From JACVRW01 sp963820315 (GTDB taxonomy: Bacteria; Actinomycetota; Thermoleophilia; Solirubrobacterales; Thermoleophilaceae), in contig CAWFZK010000034.1 in the NCBI GenBank assembly GCA_963820315.1, positions 1 through 64,000 on the forward strand: a stretch of 64,000 nucleotides of DNA. The letters are read 5' to 3'. Made by a program: the position numbers and the translations under genes. Of this stretch, positions 16,536 through 25,609 are shown piece after piece (positions within the stretch are counted from its first letter, which is position 1; each line of letters begins with the position of its first letter). The notes beneath the pieces were generated by a model. The model searched no databases. It was given only the letters and a program-made list of their open reading frames with translations, and was not told where the DNA came from.

Positions 16536-17262
16536 TCGGCCGCACCACGATCTCGTTGATGCACACGTGGCGTGGCCGGCTGACGGCGTGGACGATCGCG
16601 TCCGCGATGTCGCTCGGCGACAGCACCTCACCGATCCGCTCGCGCGAGCGTGACAGCGCCTGTTGCACCAGCGGGTCGCGGTTATGGCCCTGGAGCTCGG
16701 TCTCGACGAAGCCGGGGGCGACCGTGGTCACCCTGATGCCCACGTGGAGCGCCTCCTGGCGGAGCGCCTCCGAGAATGCGTGGACCCCGAACTTCGTCAT
16801 GTTGTAGACCGCGCCGCCCGCATCCGCGCGTCGGCCCGCGACGGAGGAGACGTTGACGATGTCCCCTCCCCCGCTCTGCTCGATCAATGGCAGCGCGGCA
16901 TGCGTGCAATAGAGGAGGCCGAGCAGGTTGACCGAGACCATCCGGCGCCATTCCTCGGTGTCCGCGCCCGCGACCGGTCCGAGCAGCATCACCCCCGCGT
17001 TGTTGACGAGGATGTGCAGGCCACCGAGCTCGTCGTGGGCGCGCTGGACGAAGCCGCGCGCCTGCTGCTCGTCGGTGATGTCCGCCTCGACGGTGAGGCT
17101 CGGGACCTCGACGCGCGAGGCGATCGCAGCGAGCCTGTCGCCACGCCGCGCCGCCAGCGCGACCGACGCTCCGGCCTCGGCGAGGGCGAGCGCCGTGGCC
17201 TCGCCGATCCCCGACGAGGCACCCGTGATGGCCGCAACGCGGCCTTGCAGGGGACCCGCCAT
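16519..17262 (-). CDS. Short-chain dehydrogenase/reductase
   Basis: This is a classical SDR of 247 residues using NAD(P)H, with unknown substrate. The cofactor motif is AAITGASSGIGEA (about residues 10-22). NNAG is near residue 88, and the catalytic SS...YNMTK triad (Ser, Tyr, Lys) spans about 140-160. It most resembles the group annotated as serine 3-dehydrogenase/YdfG-like. The ATG at 17262 gives the usual N-terminus. TAGGAT lies 10 bases upstream. It is divergent from the desaturase gene and convergent with the lipoprotein gene. Confidence 0.88.
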   Translation of the reverse strand: MAGPLQGRVAAITGASSGIGEATALALAEAGASVALAARRGDRLAAIASRVEVPSLTVEADITDEQQARGFVQRAHDELGGLHILVNNAGVMLLGPVAGADTEEWRRMVSVNLLGLLYCTHAALPLIEQSGGGDIVNVSSVAGRRADAGGAVYNMTKFGVHAFSEALRQEALHVGIRVTTVAPGFVETELQGHNRDPLVQQALSRSRERIGEVLSPSDIADAIVHAVSRPRHVCINEIVVRPTMQAR

Positions 17263-17272
17263 CGCGAGCGCG

Positions 17273-17278
17273 ATCCTA
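17273..17278 (-). promoter_or_regulatory. Candidate -10 element of the SDR gene
   Basis: TAGGAT on the minus strand ends 10 bases before the ATG at 17262. The surrounding bases are closely repeated upstream of the PPOX gene at 30181 (23 of 26 positions identical). Confidence 0.4.
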
Positions 17279-17319
17279 TCGCTTGGGTTATCGATCGCCG
17301 CTTCTGGTAGACACCCTGC

Positions 17320-18258
17320 GTGACCCGCGCGCACCGCAACATCAACATTGCGGCCGTCGTACTCCCGTTCGCCGCCTTTCTCGCGGCCATCCCGCTGCTC
17401 TGGAACGAGTGGATCGGTCCGCTCCACCTGGCCCTGCTGGTGGTCATGTACTTCGTGTCGACGCTCGGCATCACCGTCGGCTTTCACCGCCTCCTCACCC
17501 ATCGTGCCTTCCAGACCTTCAAGCCGGTCGAGTACGCATTCGCGATCTGCGGATCGATGGCGGTCGAGGGGCCGGTGATCGGCTGGGTCACCGACCACCG
17601 CCGCCACCATGCGCACTCGGACGAGGAGGGCGACCCGCACAGCCCGCATGTCGGCAAGGACGGCGAGGAGGCGACGCCGCTCACAGGGCTATGGCACGCG
17701 CACGTCGGCTGGCTCTTCGACCACCCGACCGCCGTCGACGCGGAGCGGCACGCGCCCGACCTGCTCGACGACCGCGGCATGCGCGTCATCAGCAGGCTCT
17801 TCCCGCTCTGGGTGACGCTCGGCCTGCTGATCCCGTTCGCGCTCGGCTGGGCCCTCACGGGTGAGCTGGCCGCGGGCCTCGCGGCACTCTTCTGGGCCGG
17901 CCTCGTGCGCGTCTTCCTCGTCCACCACGTGACCTTCTCGATCAACTCGATCTGCCACTTCTTCGGCCGTCGCCGCTTCGCCACCGATGACGAGTCGACC
18001 AACGTGTTCTGGCTCGCGATCCCGTCGCTCGGCGAGTCCTGGCACCACAACCACCACGCGTTCCCGCGCTCGGCGACCCACGGGCTGCGCTGGTGGGAGG
18101 TGGACATCGGCGGCCTGATCGTGCGCACGATGCGGCGGCTCGGCCTCGCCTGGAACGTCGTCCGGATCACCCCGGCGCGCCAGCGCCAGCGGCTCGCCCG
18201 GGCGCGGAGCGCTTCCCTAGAGGGCAGCTCGAAGCAGCCCCAGCAGCTCCCCCTCTGA
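17320..18258 (+). CDS. Membrane fatty acid (acyl-CoA) desaturase
   Basis: This diiron membrane desaturase introduces a double bond, probably delta-9, into an acyl chain. The three histidine boxes are present: HRLLTH (about residue 56), HRRHH (about 94) and ESWHHNHHAFP (about 242), plus the HHVTFSINSICH segment. Four hydrophobic segments frame them. The start is a GTG at 17320. At 312 residues it is the usual size without a cytochrome b5 extension. Its last 42 bases overlap the 3' end of the convergent dehydrogenase gene, so its basic C-terminal tail is encoded in the overlap. Confidence 0.93.
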   Translation: MTRAHRNINIAAVVLPFAAFLAAIPLLWNEWIGPLHLALLVVMYFVSTLGITVGFHRLLTHRAFQTFKPVEYAFAICGSMAVEGPVIGWVTDHRRHHAHSDEEGDPHSPHVGKDGEEATPLTGLWHAHVGWLFDHPTAVDAERHAPDLLDDRGMRVISRLFPLWVTLGLLIPFALGWALTGELAAGLAALFWAGLVRVFLVHHVTFSINSICHFFGRRRFATDDESTNVFWLAIPSLGESWHHNHHAFPRSATHGLRWWEVDIGGLIVRTMRRLGLAWNVVRITPARQRQRLARARSASLEGSSKQPQQLPL

Positions 18259-19223
18259 GGGCGGCTCGGGCGTATTGCCGTAGAGCGGGTGCTGCACGAC
18301 CGCAGCCGCGACTTGGGGCAACTGCTCCTCGCGCACGCCGAGCTCGGACAGCCGCGTGTGTCCCGAGCGCGCGCTCAGCGCGGCCACGAGTCCTGCCGCG
18401 GCGGCGGCGTCGGGCTCGTCCGCGCCGAGCGCCCGCGCGAACGCGCCGAGCCGCGTGGGCTCCCGCTCGGCCATCAGCGCCGCGAAGTGCGGGAGCATCA
18501 CCGCGTTCGTCTCCGCGTGCGGGGTGCCCGTCGTGCGCACGATCGTCTGGCTGGTGGCGTGGTGGATCGCGATCCCGGTGCTGGCGGACGCGAAGCCCGC
18601 GAGCAGAGCTCCGAGCGCGACGTCGTCGCGCGCGATCGGGTCGGCCGGCAGGGCAGAGCCGATCAGCTCGGCGCCGCGCAGCGCGGTGAGCTCCGCGACC
18701 GGGTTGGCCCGCGGCGTGTAGAGCGCCTCCATCGCGTGTGCCAGTGCGTTCATGGCGCTCGCGGCGAGCGCTTCGGGCGGCTGTGAGGCCATCAGCTCGG
18801 GATCCGCGATCACTAGCGCGGGCCGCACGAGCCGGGCGCCGGGGACGTCCTTCGGCGTGCGGTGGAAGGGCGTGAGCTCCGCGCCCGAGAGGGTGGTCGG
18901 GATCGCCGCGCAGTCGCCGCCGCGCGCGCCGGCAATCGCCTTGGCAGTGTCGATCACCCGTCCGCCGCCGAGGGCTACGAGCGGCCTGTTCGCGGCGGCC
19001 GGCAGCAGCGCGGCCGAGATGTCGTCGACCCGGCCGTGCGGTACGAGCAACACCTCGAGCGCAGTCTCGGCGACGCCGGGCACGGTCGACAGCGCGCGCT
19101 CGGTGGTCAGCAGCACATAGCCGTCGAAGCCGCGCTCCTCGAACAGCGCGCCGGTCTCGTCGCGCACCCCCGCGCCGAAGCGGATCAGACGCTCGCCGTC
19201 GACGAAGGTGAACGGAGCCGCCG

Positions 19224-19227
<4 letters not shown>
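18217..19227 (-). CDS. Iron-containing alcohol dehydrogenase/maleylacetate reductase-like
   Basis: This is a group III metal-dependent dehydrogenase of 336 residues. It shows the N-terminal strand with RFGAG, the NAD-binding ALGGGRVIDTAKAIA, the IPTTLSGAE loop, MNALAHAMEALYTPRANP, and the metal-binding STGIAIHHATSQTI, as in maleylacetate reductases. No ring-cleavage genes are nearby, so the substrate is open. No ATG, GTG or TTG occurs in frame near the true N-terminus. The CTG at 19227 overlaps the leuA stop as CTGA, has AAGAAGG about ten bases upstream, and is the likely start. The next GTG (19167) would remove a conserved strand. Confidence 0.82.
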
Positions 19228-20801
<1,574 letters not shown>

Positions 20802-20950
20802 GTCGCTTCCCGTTCCTTCCCTGTCGGCCCTACCGGATTCTCCCTGAGCTTGCGCCTACCTGCGGGCGCCACGCGCTATTCCCCCCGAAGGGGGAGAAGA
20901 AGGAGGAGAAGTCGGGCGTCGACCGGAAACGACATGCGCTGCGCAGCGTA
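20802..20950 (-). promoter_or_regulatory. leuA leader region with attenuator-like structure
   Basis: The transcript upstream of leuA carries a short leucine-rich reading frame, then a strong hairpin of stem UCCCCC, UUCG loop, GGGGGA (20895-20880). The bases UUCUCCC of the leucine codons (20898-20892) are perfectly complementary to GGGAGAA further down (20844-20838), giving an alternative pairing to the UUCG hairpin. A candidate -10, TACGCT, is at 20950-20945. The arrangement fits ribosome-mediated attenuation or translational control of leuA by leucyl-tRNA supply. There is no U-run after the UUCG hairpin. Confidence 0.65.
20876..20935 (-). CDS. leuL: Leucine-rich leader peptide of leuA
   Basis: A 19-codon frame encodes MSFPVDARLLLLLLPLRGE. 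Seven of eight consecutive codons are leucine (CTT CTC CTC CTT CTT CTC, CCC, CTT), the classic layout of a leucine leader peptide. The leucine run directly precedes the UUCG hairpin. The frame lies between the natural stop of the quinone oxidoreductase gene (20951) and leuA. TACGCT nine bases before the ATG could be the -10 of a leaderless start, as no strong ribosome site is seen. The symbol is used by analogy with known leuA leaders. Confidence 0.72.
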   Translation of the reverse strand: MSFPVDARLLLLLLPLRGE

Positions 20951-21968
20951 CTACAGCGTCAGCACGACCTTGCCGATGTTCTTGCGCTCGTGCATGAAGC
21001 GGTGCGCCTCGGGGCCGTCGTCCGAGCCTGAACTCCTGCGCCACGACCGGCCGGATGCGACCCTCGTCGAGCCAGGCGCGCAAGGGCTCGATGAAGCGCT
21101 CGAGGCCGCCGCTGTCCCAGAGCGTGAGCATGTTGAGGCCGATCACCGACTTGGACTCGCGCATCAGCTTGACCGGGTTGAAGCGCGGCATCTGGGCAAG
21201 GATGCGCACCGCCCGTATCGGGGAGCGGCGCTCGCCGGCCTGCATCTCCGACGCCCCGAAGCAGACGAGCCGCCCGCCGGGACGCAGGAGCGCGAAGCTC
21301 TGCCTGAAGCTGCGCCCGCCGAGCGCGTCGAAGGCGAGGTCGAAGGGCTGTTCCTCGCCGGCGATCCGGCGTACCTCGTCGACCACGTCGTGGGTGCGGT
21401 AGTCCACGGGCTGATCGACGCCGAAGCCGCGGATCGCGTCGTGCTTCGGGGGCGAGGCCGTGCCCCAGACCTCGGCTCCCGTGAGCTTCGCGATCTGAGT
21501 GGCGGCGATGCCGACGCCCCCGCCGGCGGCCTGGATCAGCACGCGCTCGCCGGCCCGCAGGCCGCCGTAGTGGATCAGCCCGGCGTATGCGGTTGCGTAC
21601 GCGACCGGCAGCGCAGCCGCCTCGGAGTAGCTCCAGCCGTCCGGGATCGGGATCAGCGCGTCGCTGCTCGAAACGGCGAGCTGGGCGTAGCCGCCGAAGC
21701 GCGACCCGCCCATGACCCGCTGGCCGATCTCGAAGTCCTCGACTCCCTCGCCGACCGCATCGACGTCGCCCGCGATCTCGTAGCCGACCACACAGGGCGG
21801 CTTCGGGGCGTCCGGGTACAGCCCGACGCGCGCGAGGAGATCGGCGAAGTTGACGCCGGCGGCGCGCACGCGCACGCGGACCTCGCCCGGACCGACCTCC
21901 GGATCGGGACGCTCCTGTACCCGCATGACGTCGGGTGGGCCGTGCTCCGTGATGACGAGCGCTCGCAC
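20951..21968 (-). CDS. Zinc-type alcohol dehydrogenase-like quinone oxidoreductase (one-base frameshift)
   Basis: This MDR-superfamily NADPH:quinone oxidoreductase resembles the synaptic vesicle VAT-1/QOR group. It shows the GroES-like N-terminal domain (AAGVNFADLLARVGLYP), the Rossmann motif IQAAGGGVGIAATQIAKL (about residue 148), and AFDALGG. It lacks the catalytic zinc cysteines, as expected for QOR. Near 21023 an extra base shifts the frame. Removing it restores DDGPEAHRFMHERKNIGKVVLTL and a TAG at 20951, giving 338 residues. The uncorrected frame runs on through the leuA leader to 20856. The start is a GTG at 21968. Confidence 0.87.
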
Positions 21969-22386
21969 ACGCGCATCATTCCAACGCGCGCACGTTCTGC
22001 GTCGTCAGCGCCTGTTCTGGGCCGAGCCCCCGAGACCTCGCCACACGGCGCCGCGCCGGCCTGCCCGTGCGCCGGCGCGGCGCCCTCCTGACCGGTCGCC
22101 GCGGGGCTGGGGGTCCCGAGGCCGACGCCGGCCGGTGTGGCGAGTCCGTCCGCGTCCTCGTCGTCTCGCGGGCGCCGCCGTGCCGCCCACGGCGAAGAGC
22201 GCGCGGCGACGGCAAGGAGGGCTGCCGGCACACGCGCGATACGGCCGCGGGCGAGACGCTGCGAGGGCTTGTGAGGACGCGATCGGATGCTCGGATCCTG
22301 TCCGGCGAGCGCCCTCCCGACAACGAAAACCCTGGTGATCAGGCTTTACGCGCCCGTCCCGTTGCGGATTGACGCAAGATCCGCGC
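21969..22386 (-). other. 418-base stretch without a confident gene
   Basis: Minus-strand frames at about 22231-22000 have GC-rich third positions and could be the broken remains of a small secreted protein: a hydrophobic PAALLAVAA start, then an Asp/Ala/Gly/Pro-rich segment. No single frame gives a complete gene and at least one indel would be needed. The part next to the recombinase gene carries the dyad TTGCGGATTGACGCAA (22362-22377). Confidence 0.4.
22362..22384. repeat. TTGCG-N6-CGCAA dyad after the membrane recombinase gene
   Basis: TTGCGGATTGACGCAA (22362-22377) is a 5-base inverted repeat with a 6-base spacer. It overlaps a weak hairpin GCGGAT...ATCCGC (22364-22384). The same TTGCG-N6-CGCAA layout occurs at 25590-25605, at the other end of the ferritin/transpeptidase operon. 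It may be a recombinase or regulator site, or a weak terminator. Confidence 0.45.
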
Positions 22387-23457
22387 TCAGCCCGAGCGAG
22401 TGCGGCTGCGGTTCGGCCGCTTGTAGCCCGCCGCGGCCTGGACGCTCGACGGGCGCCACTTCGCGCCGCCGCGCACGGTCGGGACGCCCTCGTCGTTGAG
22501 CGTGTCGGCGATCGCCTGCAGCGTCATGCCGCTCTCGCGCAGGTCGACGATGCGCTGCTTGAGCGAGGGACGGTCGGCCACCGCAGGTCGGCCGGAGGCG
22601 CGCCGGCCGCTGCGTGCCGCCTCGAGGCCCTTGCGCGTGCGCTCCTCGATCTTCTTCTCGTCGAGCCCGCCCACGGTCACGAGCGCCTCGGCCGCGACGC
22701 GGCCGTCCGCCGTGCCGGTGTCGAGGCCGATGTCGACCACGATCAGGCGCGCCTCGCGCTCGTCGAGCATCCGCAGCAGGGCGCCGAGGTTGGCGGCCGA
22801 GCGCGTGAGGCGATCGAGCCGCGAGACCACGAGGCACCTGTACTCCTTGGCCGCCAGCCGCTCGAGCACCCACAGGAGCCCGGGCCTGCGCAGGTCGGGC
22901 CCGGTGTGAGTCTCGAGGTCGCGCACGAGCTTGCCGAGCACGAGGCCGTGCTCCTGGCACGCCGCCTGGATCAGCTTGGCCTCCTCGCGCAGGCGTTCAC
23001 GCTCGGACTCACCCGGCGCGGACACGATCGTGTAGCCGAGCGCCGGCAGCGTCCCGGCGCCGTTCGTCGCGGGGCCGGACGCAGGCAGCGCCCGCGGCTT
23101 CGGCCTCTCCACCACCGGCTCGACGGCAGCCGGCTGAGGCGGGCGGCGGCGCTTCCTGCGCCGCAGGAGCCACAGGGCGCCACCCAGCACGAGCAGGCCG
23201 CCCGCGCCAACGGCGATCAGCGCCAGGACCGGCGCGCCTCCATCCTCTTCCCCGGCAGGCACAGGCGCCACCGGCTGCGCCTGGGGCACCTGGCGCTCGT
23301 CGGTGTCCGAGGGAGACGACGGCGCGGTCTCGTCGAGCGGATACTCCTTCCACAGCTCGGTCGGCGGGTCTCCTCCGCCCTGCGCCGCCGTCCCTGTCGG
23401 CAGCAAAGCCGCCGCGCAGAACGCGAGCACGAGCAGGAGGGCGAATCGAGTCCGCAT
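22387..23457 (-). CDS. Membrane-anchored serine-recombinase-like protein
   Basis: This is a 356-residue protein with an unusual architecture. Residues 1-25 look like a signal peptide or first membrane segment. Residues 26-72 are a Pro/Ser/acidic extracytoplasmic stretch. Residues of about 74-100 form a transmembrane helix ending in RRRKRRR, so the rest is cytoplasmic. Residues of about 140-290 are a resolvase catalytic domain: YTIVS keeps the nucleophilic serine but the usual preceding arginine is isoleucine, LDRLTRS keeps the catalytic Asp/Arg/Arg, and GLDTGT and EERTRKGLEAA follow. The C-terminus has a recombinase-type HTH (TLQAIADTLNDEGVPT, WRPSSVQAAAGYKRP). The ATG shares a base with the transpeptidase stop (TGATG). 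Whether it cuts DNA is unknown; a membrane-tethered DNA-binding regulator is equally possible. Confidence 0.82.
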   Translation of the reverse strand: MRTRFALLLVLAFCAAALLPTGTAAQGGGDPPTELWKEYPLDETAPSSPSDTDERQVPQAQPVAPVPAGEEDGGAPVLALIAVGAGGLLVLGGALWLLRRRKRRRPPQPAAVEPVVERPKPRALPASGPATNGAGTLPALGYTIVSAPGESERERLREEAKLIQAACQEHGLVLGKLVRDLETHTGPDLRRPGLLWVLERLAAKEYRCLVVSRLDRLTRSAANLGALLRMLDEREARLIVVDIGLDTGTADGRVAAEALVTVGGLDEKKIEERTRKGLEAARSGRRASGRPAVADRPSLKQRIVDLRESGMTLQAIADTLNDEGVPTVRGGAKWRPSSVQAAAGYKRPNRSRTRSG

Positions 23458-24263
23458 CAGATGATTGTGATCGGGGTTCCGACCGGCAGCAAGCGCCCGA
23501 GTCGCTCGATGTCGGAGTTGCGCATCCTGATGCAGCCGTGCGAGACCCGCCCAGGGATCAGATCCGGCTGGTTCGTGCCGTGTATTCCGACGAACCCGCC
23601 GCCCGGCCAGTCCGTCAACACGGCCGAGCGCGCGCTCGTCCCAAAGGCGAGCGGGCCGTAGAAGTCGCTGCGATAGCGCACGAGCTTGTTGCGTACGTAG
23701 AAGCGCCCGCGCGGCGTCGGCCACTGGGACTGGCCGATCCCTACCGGGGCGCGCAGCACCGGCCGGCCGTTGCGCAGCAGCGTCGCCCGCAGGCGGTCGA
23801 GGTCGACGACGAGCCGCGTACGCACAGAGCGGTAACCGGACAGGGCCGCGCGCGGCACCCAGCCCGTCGTGCCGTTCGGCAGTACCGCCAGCCGGGTCTT
23901 GATCCACACCCGCCCCGCGCCGTCGCGCGCACGGTCGAGCACGAGCAGCGGGTTCGCGGTCCCCTCGGGGGTCCTGCTCGATAGCCGTGTGACGGCGCCT
24001 GCCTCCCGGCTCGGGGCGGAGCGGGCGGTCACAGGGCGGCGCACCGTTGTCCACACCGAGACGTACCGCTCGCCGTCGAGCGCCTGCGGCATGCCGACTC
24101 GCAGGGCAGGATCGGCCGGGCCCGGTAGGTCGTCCGGGTCCGGCGTCGAGCCCGAGCTGGGCGCGAGCAGCACGGCCCCGAGCAGCGCGAGCACGGCCGC
24201 GCCAGACACGAGAACGAGCGCGCGCCGGCGGCGCACCGGCTCATCCCGTGAACTTCGGCGCAC
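23457..24263 (-). CDS. L,D-transpeptidase (YkuD family)
   Basis: This wall enzyme forms 3-3 cross-links in peptidoglycan or attaches proteins to it. A basic N-terminus leads into one membrane anchor (about residues 14-35). A middle region with an SH3-like fold (GTTGWVPRAALSG) precedes the YkuD domain, which starts at RLVVDLDRLRATLL and ends with the catalytic motif IHGTNQPDLIPGRVSHGCIRM (cysteine near residue 241). The start is a GTG at 24263, overlapping the ferritin-like gene, or a GTG at 24236 just after its stop. The stop overlaps the recombinase-like start, so the two proteins are translationally coupled. Confidence 0.9.
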   Translation of the reverse strand: MRRSSRDEPVRRRRALVLVSGAAVLALLGAVLLAPSSGSTPDPDDLPGPADPALRVGMPQALDGERYVSVWTTVRRPVTARSAPSREAGAVTRLSSRTPEGTANPLLVLDRARDGAGRVWIKTRLAVLPNGTTGWVPRAALSGYRSVRTRLVVDLDRLRATLLRNGRPVLRAPVGIGQSQWPTPRGRFYVRNKLVRYRSDFYGPLAFGTSARSAVLTDWPGGGFVGIHGTNQPDLIPGRVSHGCIRMRNSDIERLGRLLPVGTPITII

Positions 24264-24918
24264 GCTTTCGCTTCGTTGCGGGAGCCGCCGTGACGAAGTT
24301 GGTGGAGCGCACGATCTGGTTGACCTGCTGCTTCGAGGCCGGCTTGTCGAACGCGGCGCGCGCGGGGTTGGCGCCGAAGAGGTAGCGCATCCACGCCGCG
24401 TGGCGCGCCTCGACCGAGTGAATCGCGACGGCGGCCGCGAGCGCCGAATCCGCCTTGAGGTTGGTGGCCTGGCCCTTGTACGCCGCGACGGCGAGGTCCT
24501 CGAAGGCGACGGCGGTCTTGAGGAAGGCCTGCGGCTTCTCCGTGACCCCCTGGAAGTCGAATGACGGCCTTTTCGCCGCCTTGCCTCCGAGCAGGTCCTG
24601 GAACGCCTTCACGTGCGCGCGCTCGACGGCGCCCACCGTCTGGGCGGCGCGCTCGGTGCGTCCGCGCAGGGCCTTCATCCGCTCAGCTTCGGTGTAGAAG
24701 GCAGCCTGCAGATACTCGAGCGTGAGCGCGTAGTTGAGGATGTCTAGGTCGGACGTGCTCTGGCGGGCGTCCGCCCCCGCGGCGCTCAGGCCGAGCAGCG
24801 CCAGCGAGCCGCTCAGGCTCGCGCCGAGAAAGCCGGCCCGCGAGACTCCGCCGAGCGGCTCCGCCGCCTCCGCGAGCGCGCCGTCGACGTCCAGCCTGTG
24901 CATCGAGAGATCATCCAC
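24241..24918 (-). CDS. Exported ferritin-like domain protein (first copy)
   Basis: This is a 225-residue protein with a Tat-like export signal containing SRAGFLG followed by a hydrophobic stretch (about residues 26-50). The mature four-helix domain carries the pattern of ferritin-like iron ligands: LEYLQAAFYTEAE, AVERAHVKAFQDLL and HSVEARHAAWMRYL, each with a Glu or ExxH. It resembles the actinobacterial secreted ferritin-like/DUF4439 group of unknown function. It starts at a GTG five bases after the neighbouring ferritin-like gene. A basic tail, TKRKRAPKF, ends the protein. A periplasmic iron or oxidant-related role is inference. Confidence 0.85.
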   Translation of the reverse strand: MDDLSMHRLDVDGALAEAAEPLGGVSRAGFLGASLSGSLALLGLSAAGADARQSTSDLDILNYALTLEYLQAAFYTEAERMKALRGRTERAAQTVGAVERAHVKAFQDLLGGKAAKRPSFDFQGVTEKPQAFLKTAVAFEDLAVAAYKGQATNLKADSALAAAVAIHSVEARHAAWMRYLFGANPARAAFDKPASKQQVNQIVRSTNFVTAAPATKRKRAPKFTG

Positions 24919-24923
24919 TGCGC

Positions 24924-25514
24924 TCAGCTCCTCAGCCCGATTCGCTCGAGACCCGCGCGGACCTGGTCCGCCGACAGCGGCGTGTCGGTCGCCTCGGGGG
25001 CGGGCGGCTCCCCGGCGATGCTTCGGATCCAGGCCGCGTGGCGCGCCTCCACCGAAACGACGGTGGCCGCGGCCTCGAGCGTCGGCTTGCTCACATTCGT
25101 CGCCTGGCCGTTGTAGGCGGCCACGGCCAGGTCCTCGAGCTCCGCCGCCGTCGATGCGAAAGCGTCCGAGTCGCGGGTTGCGCCGCCGAACTCGAAGCGC
25201 GGCGGCTCGCCCGCCTTCGCTCCCAGGGCGTCCCTGACAAAGGCGAGATGCTGGCGCTCCTGCTCGAGCACCGTCTCCGCATAGCCCCGGACCTCGCCGC
25301 TCAGCCCGCCCCTGTCGAGCGCCTCCGCGTAGAAGGCGGTTTCGGTGAACTCGAGCAGCAGAAGCAGCTGCAGCGCCTCCACATCCTTATTGGTCTGGGC
25401 ATCGGTGTCCGCGACCGGCCCGCCGGCGACGCCGGTCGCCACTGCCGCGCCGGCCGCAACTGCCCCGGCAGCGATGAACTGTGTACGGGACAGCCCCCCC
25501 TCGGCTATATGCAT
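24924..25514 (-). CDS. Exported ferritin-like domain protein (second copy)
   Basis: This is a 196-residue paralogue of the next gene. The ATG at 25514 has AAAGGA upstream and opens a signal with LSRTQFIAAGAVAAGAAVATG, again a single-arginine Tat-like motif. The ferritin-like helices show LEFTETAFYAEAL, LEQERQHLAFVRDAL and VSVEARHAAWIRSI. The order, spacing and pair of duplicated genes suggest a heteromer. It is the first gene of the four-gene run that ends with the membrane recombinase-like protein. The region before it holds the CGCAA/TTGCG dyads. Confidence 0.86.
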   Translation of the reverse strand: MHIAEGGLSRTQFIAAGAVAAGAAVATGVAGGPVADTDAQTNKDVEALQLLLLLEFTETAFYAEALDRGGLSGEVRGYAETVLEQERQHLAFVRDALGAKAGEPPRFEFGGATRDSDAFASTAAELEDLAVAAYNGQATNVSKPTLEAAATVVSVEARHAAWIRSIAGEPPAPEATDTPLSADQVRAGLERIGLRS

Positions 25515-25573
25515 GTTTCCTTTCTGCCCGATTTCGAGGGACTTTCGCGGATGAACTTCGGCCGAACTAGCGC

Positions 25574-25605
25574 GTACGCAACCGTTCCATTGCGTACTTC
25601 CGCAA
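25574..25605. promoter_or_regulatory. Overlapping dyads upstream of the ferritin/transpeptidase operon
   Basis: Two inverted repeats share the same central arm. GTACGCAA and TTGCGTAC (25574-25581 and 25590-25597) are perfect 8-base arms with an 8-base spacer. TTGCGTACTTCCGCAA (25590-25605) is a TTGCG-N6-CGCAA dyad like the one at 22362. They lie in the 95-base gap between the inactive recombinase-like gene and the first ferritin-like gene, where a promoter or operator is expected. Confidence 0.55.
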
Positions 25606-25609
25606 CAGC

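Noticed and set aside
14039..16807. Very long plus-strand open frame opposite leuC and its regulator
   Set aside because: It is an Arg/Ala/Gly-rich antisense frame produced by high GC; leuC and the HTH-cupin gene on the other strand are clear families. The same applies to long frames at 19464-22091, 38742-39950 and 43683-47147.
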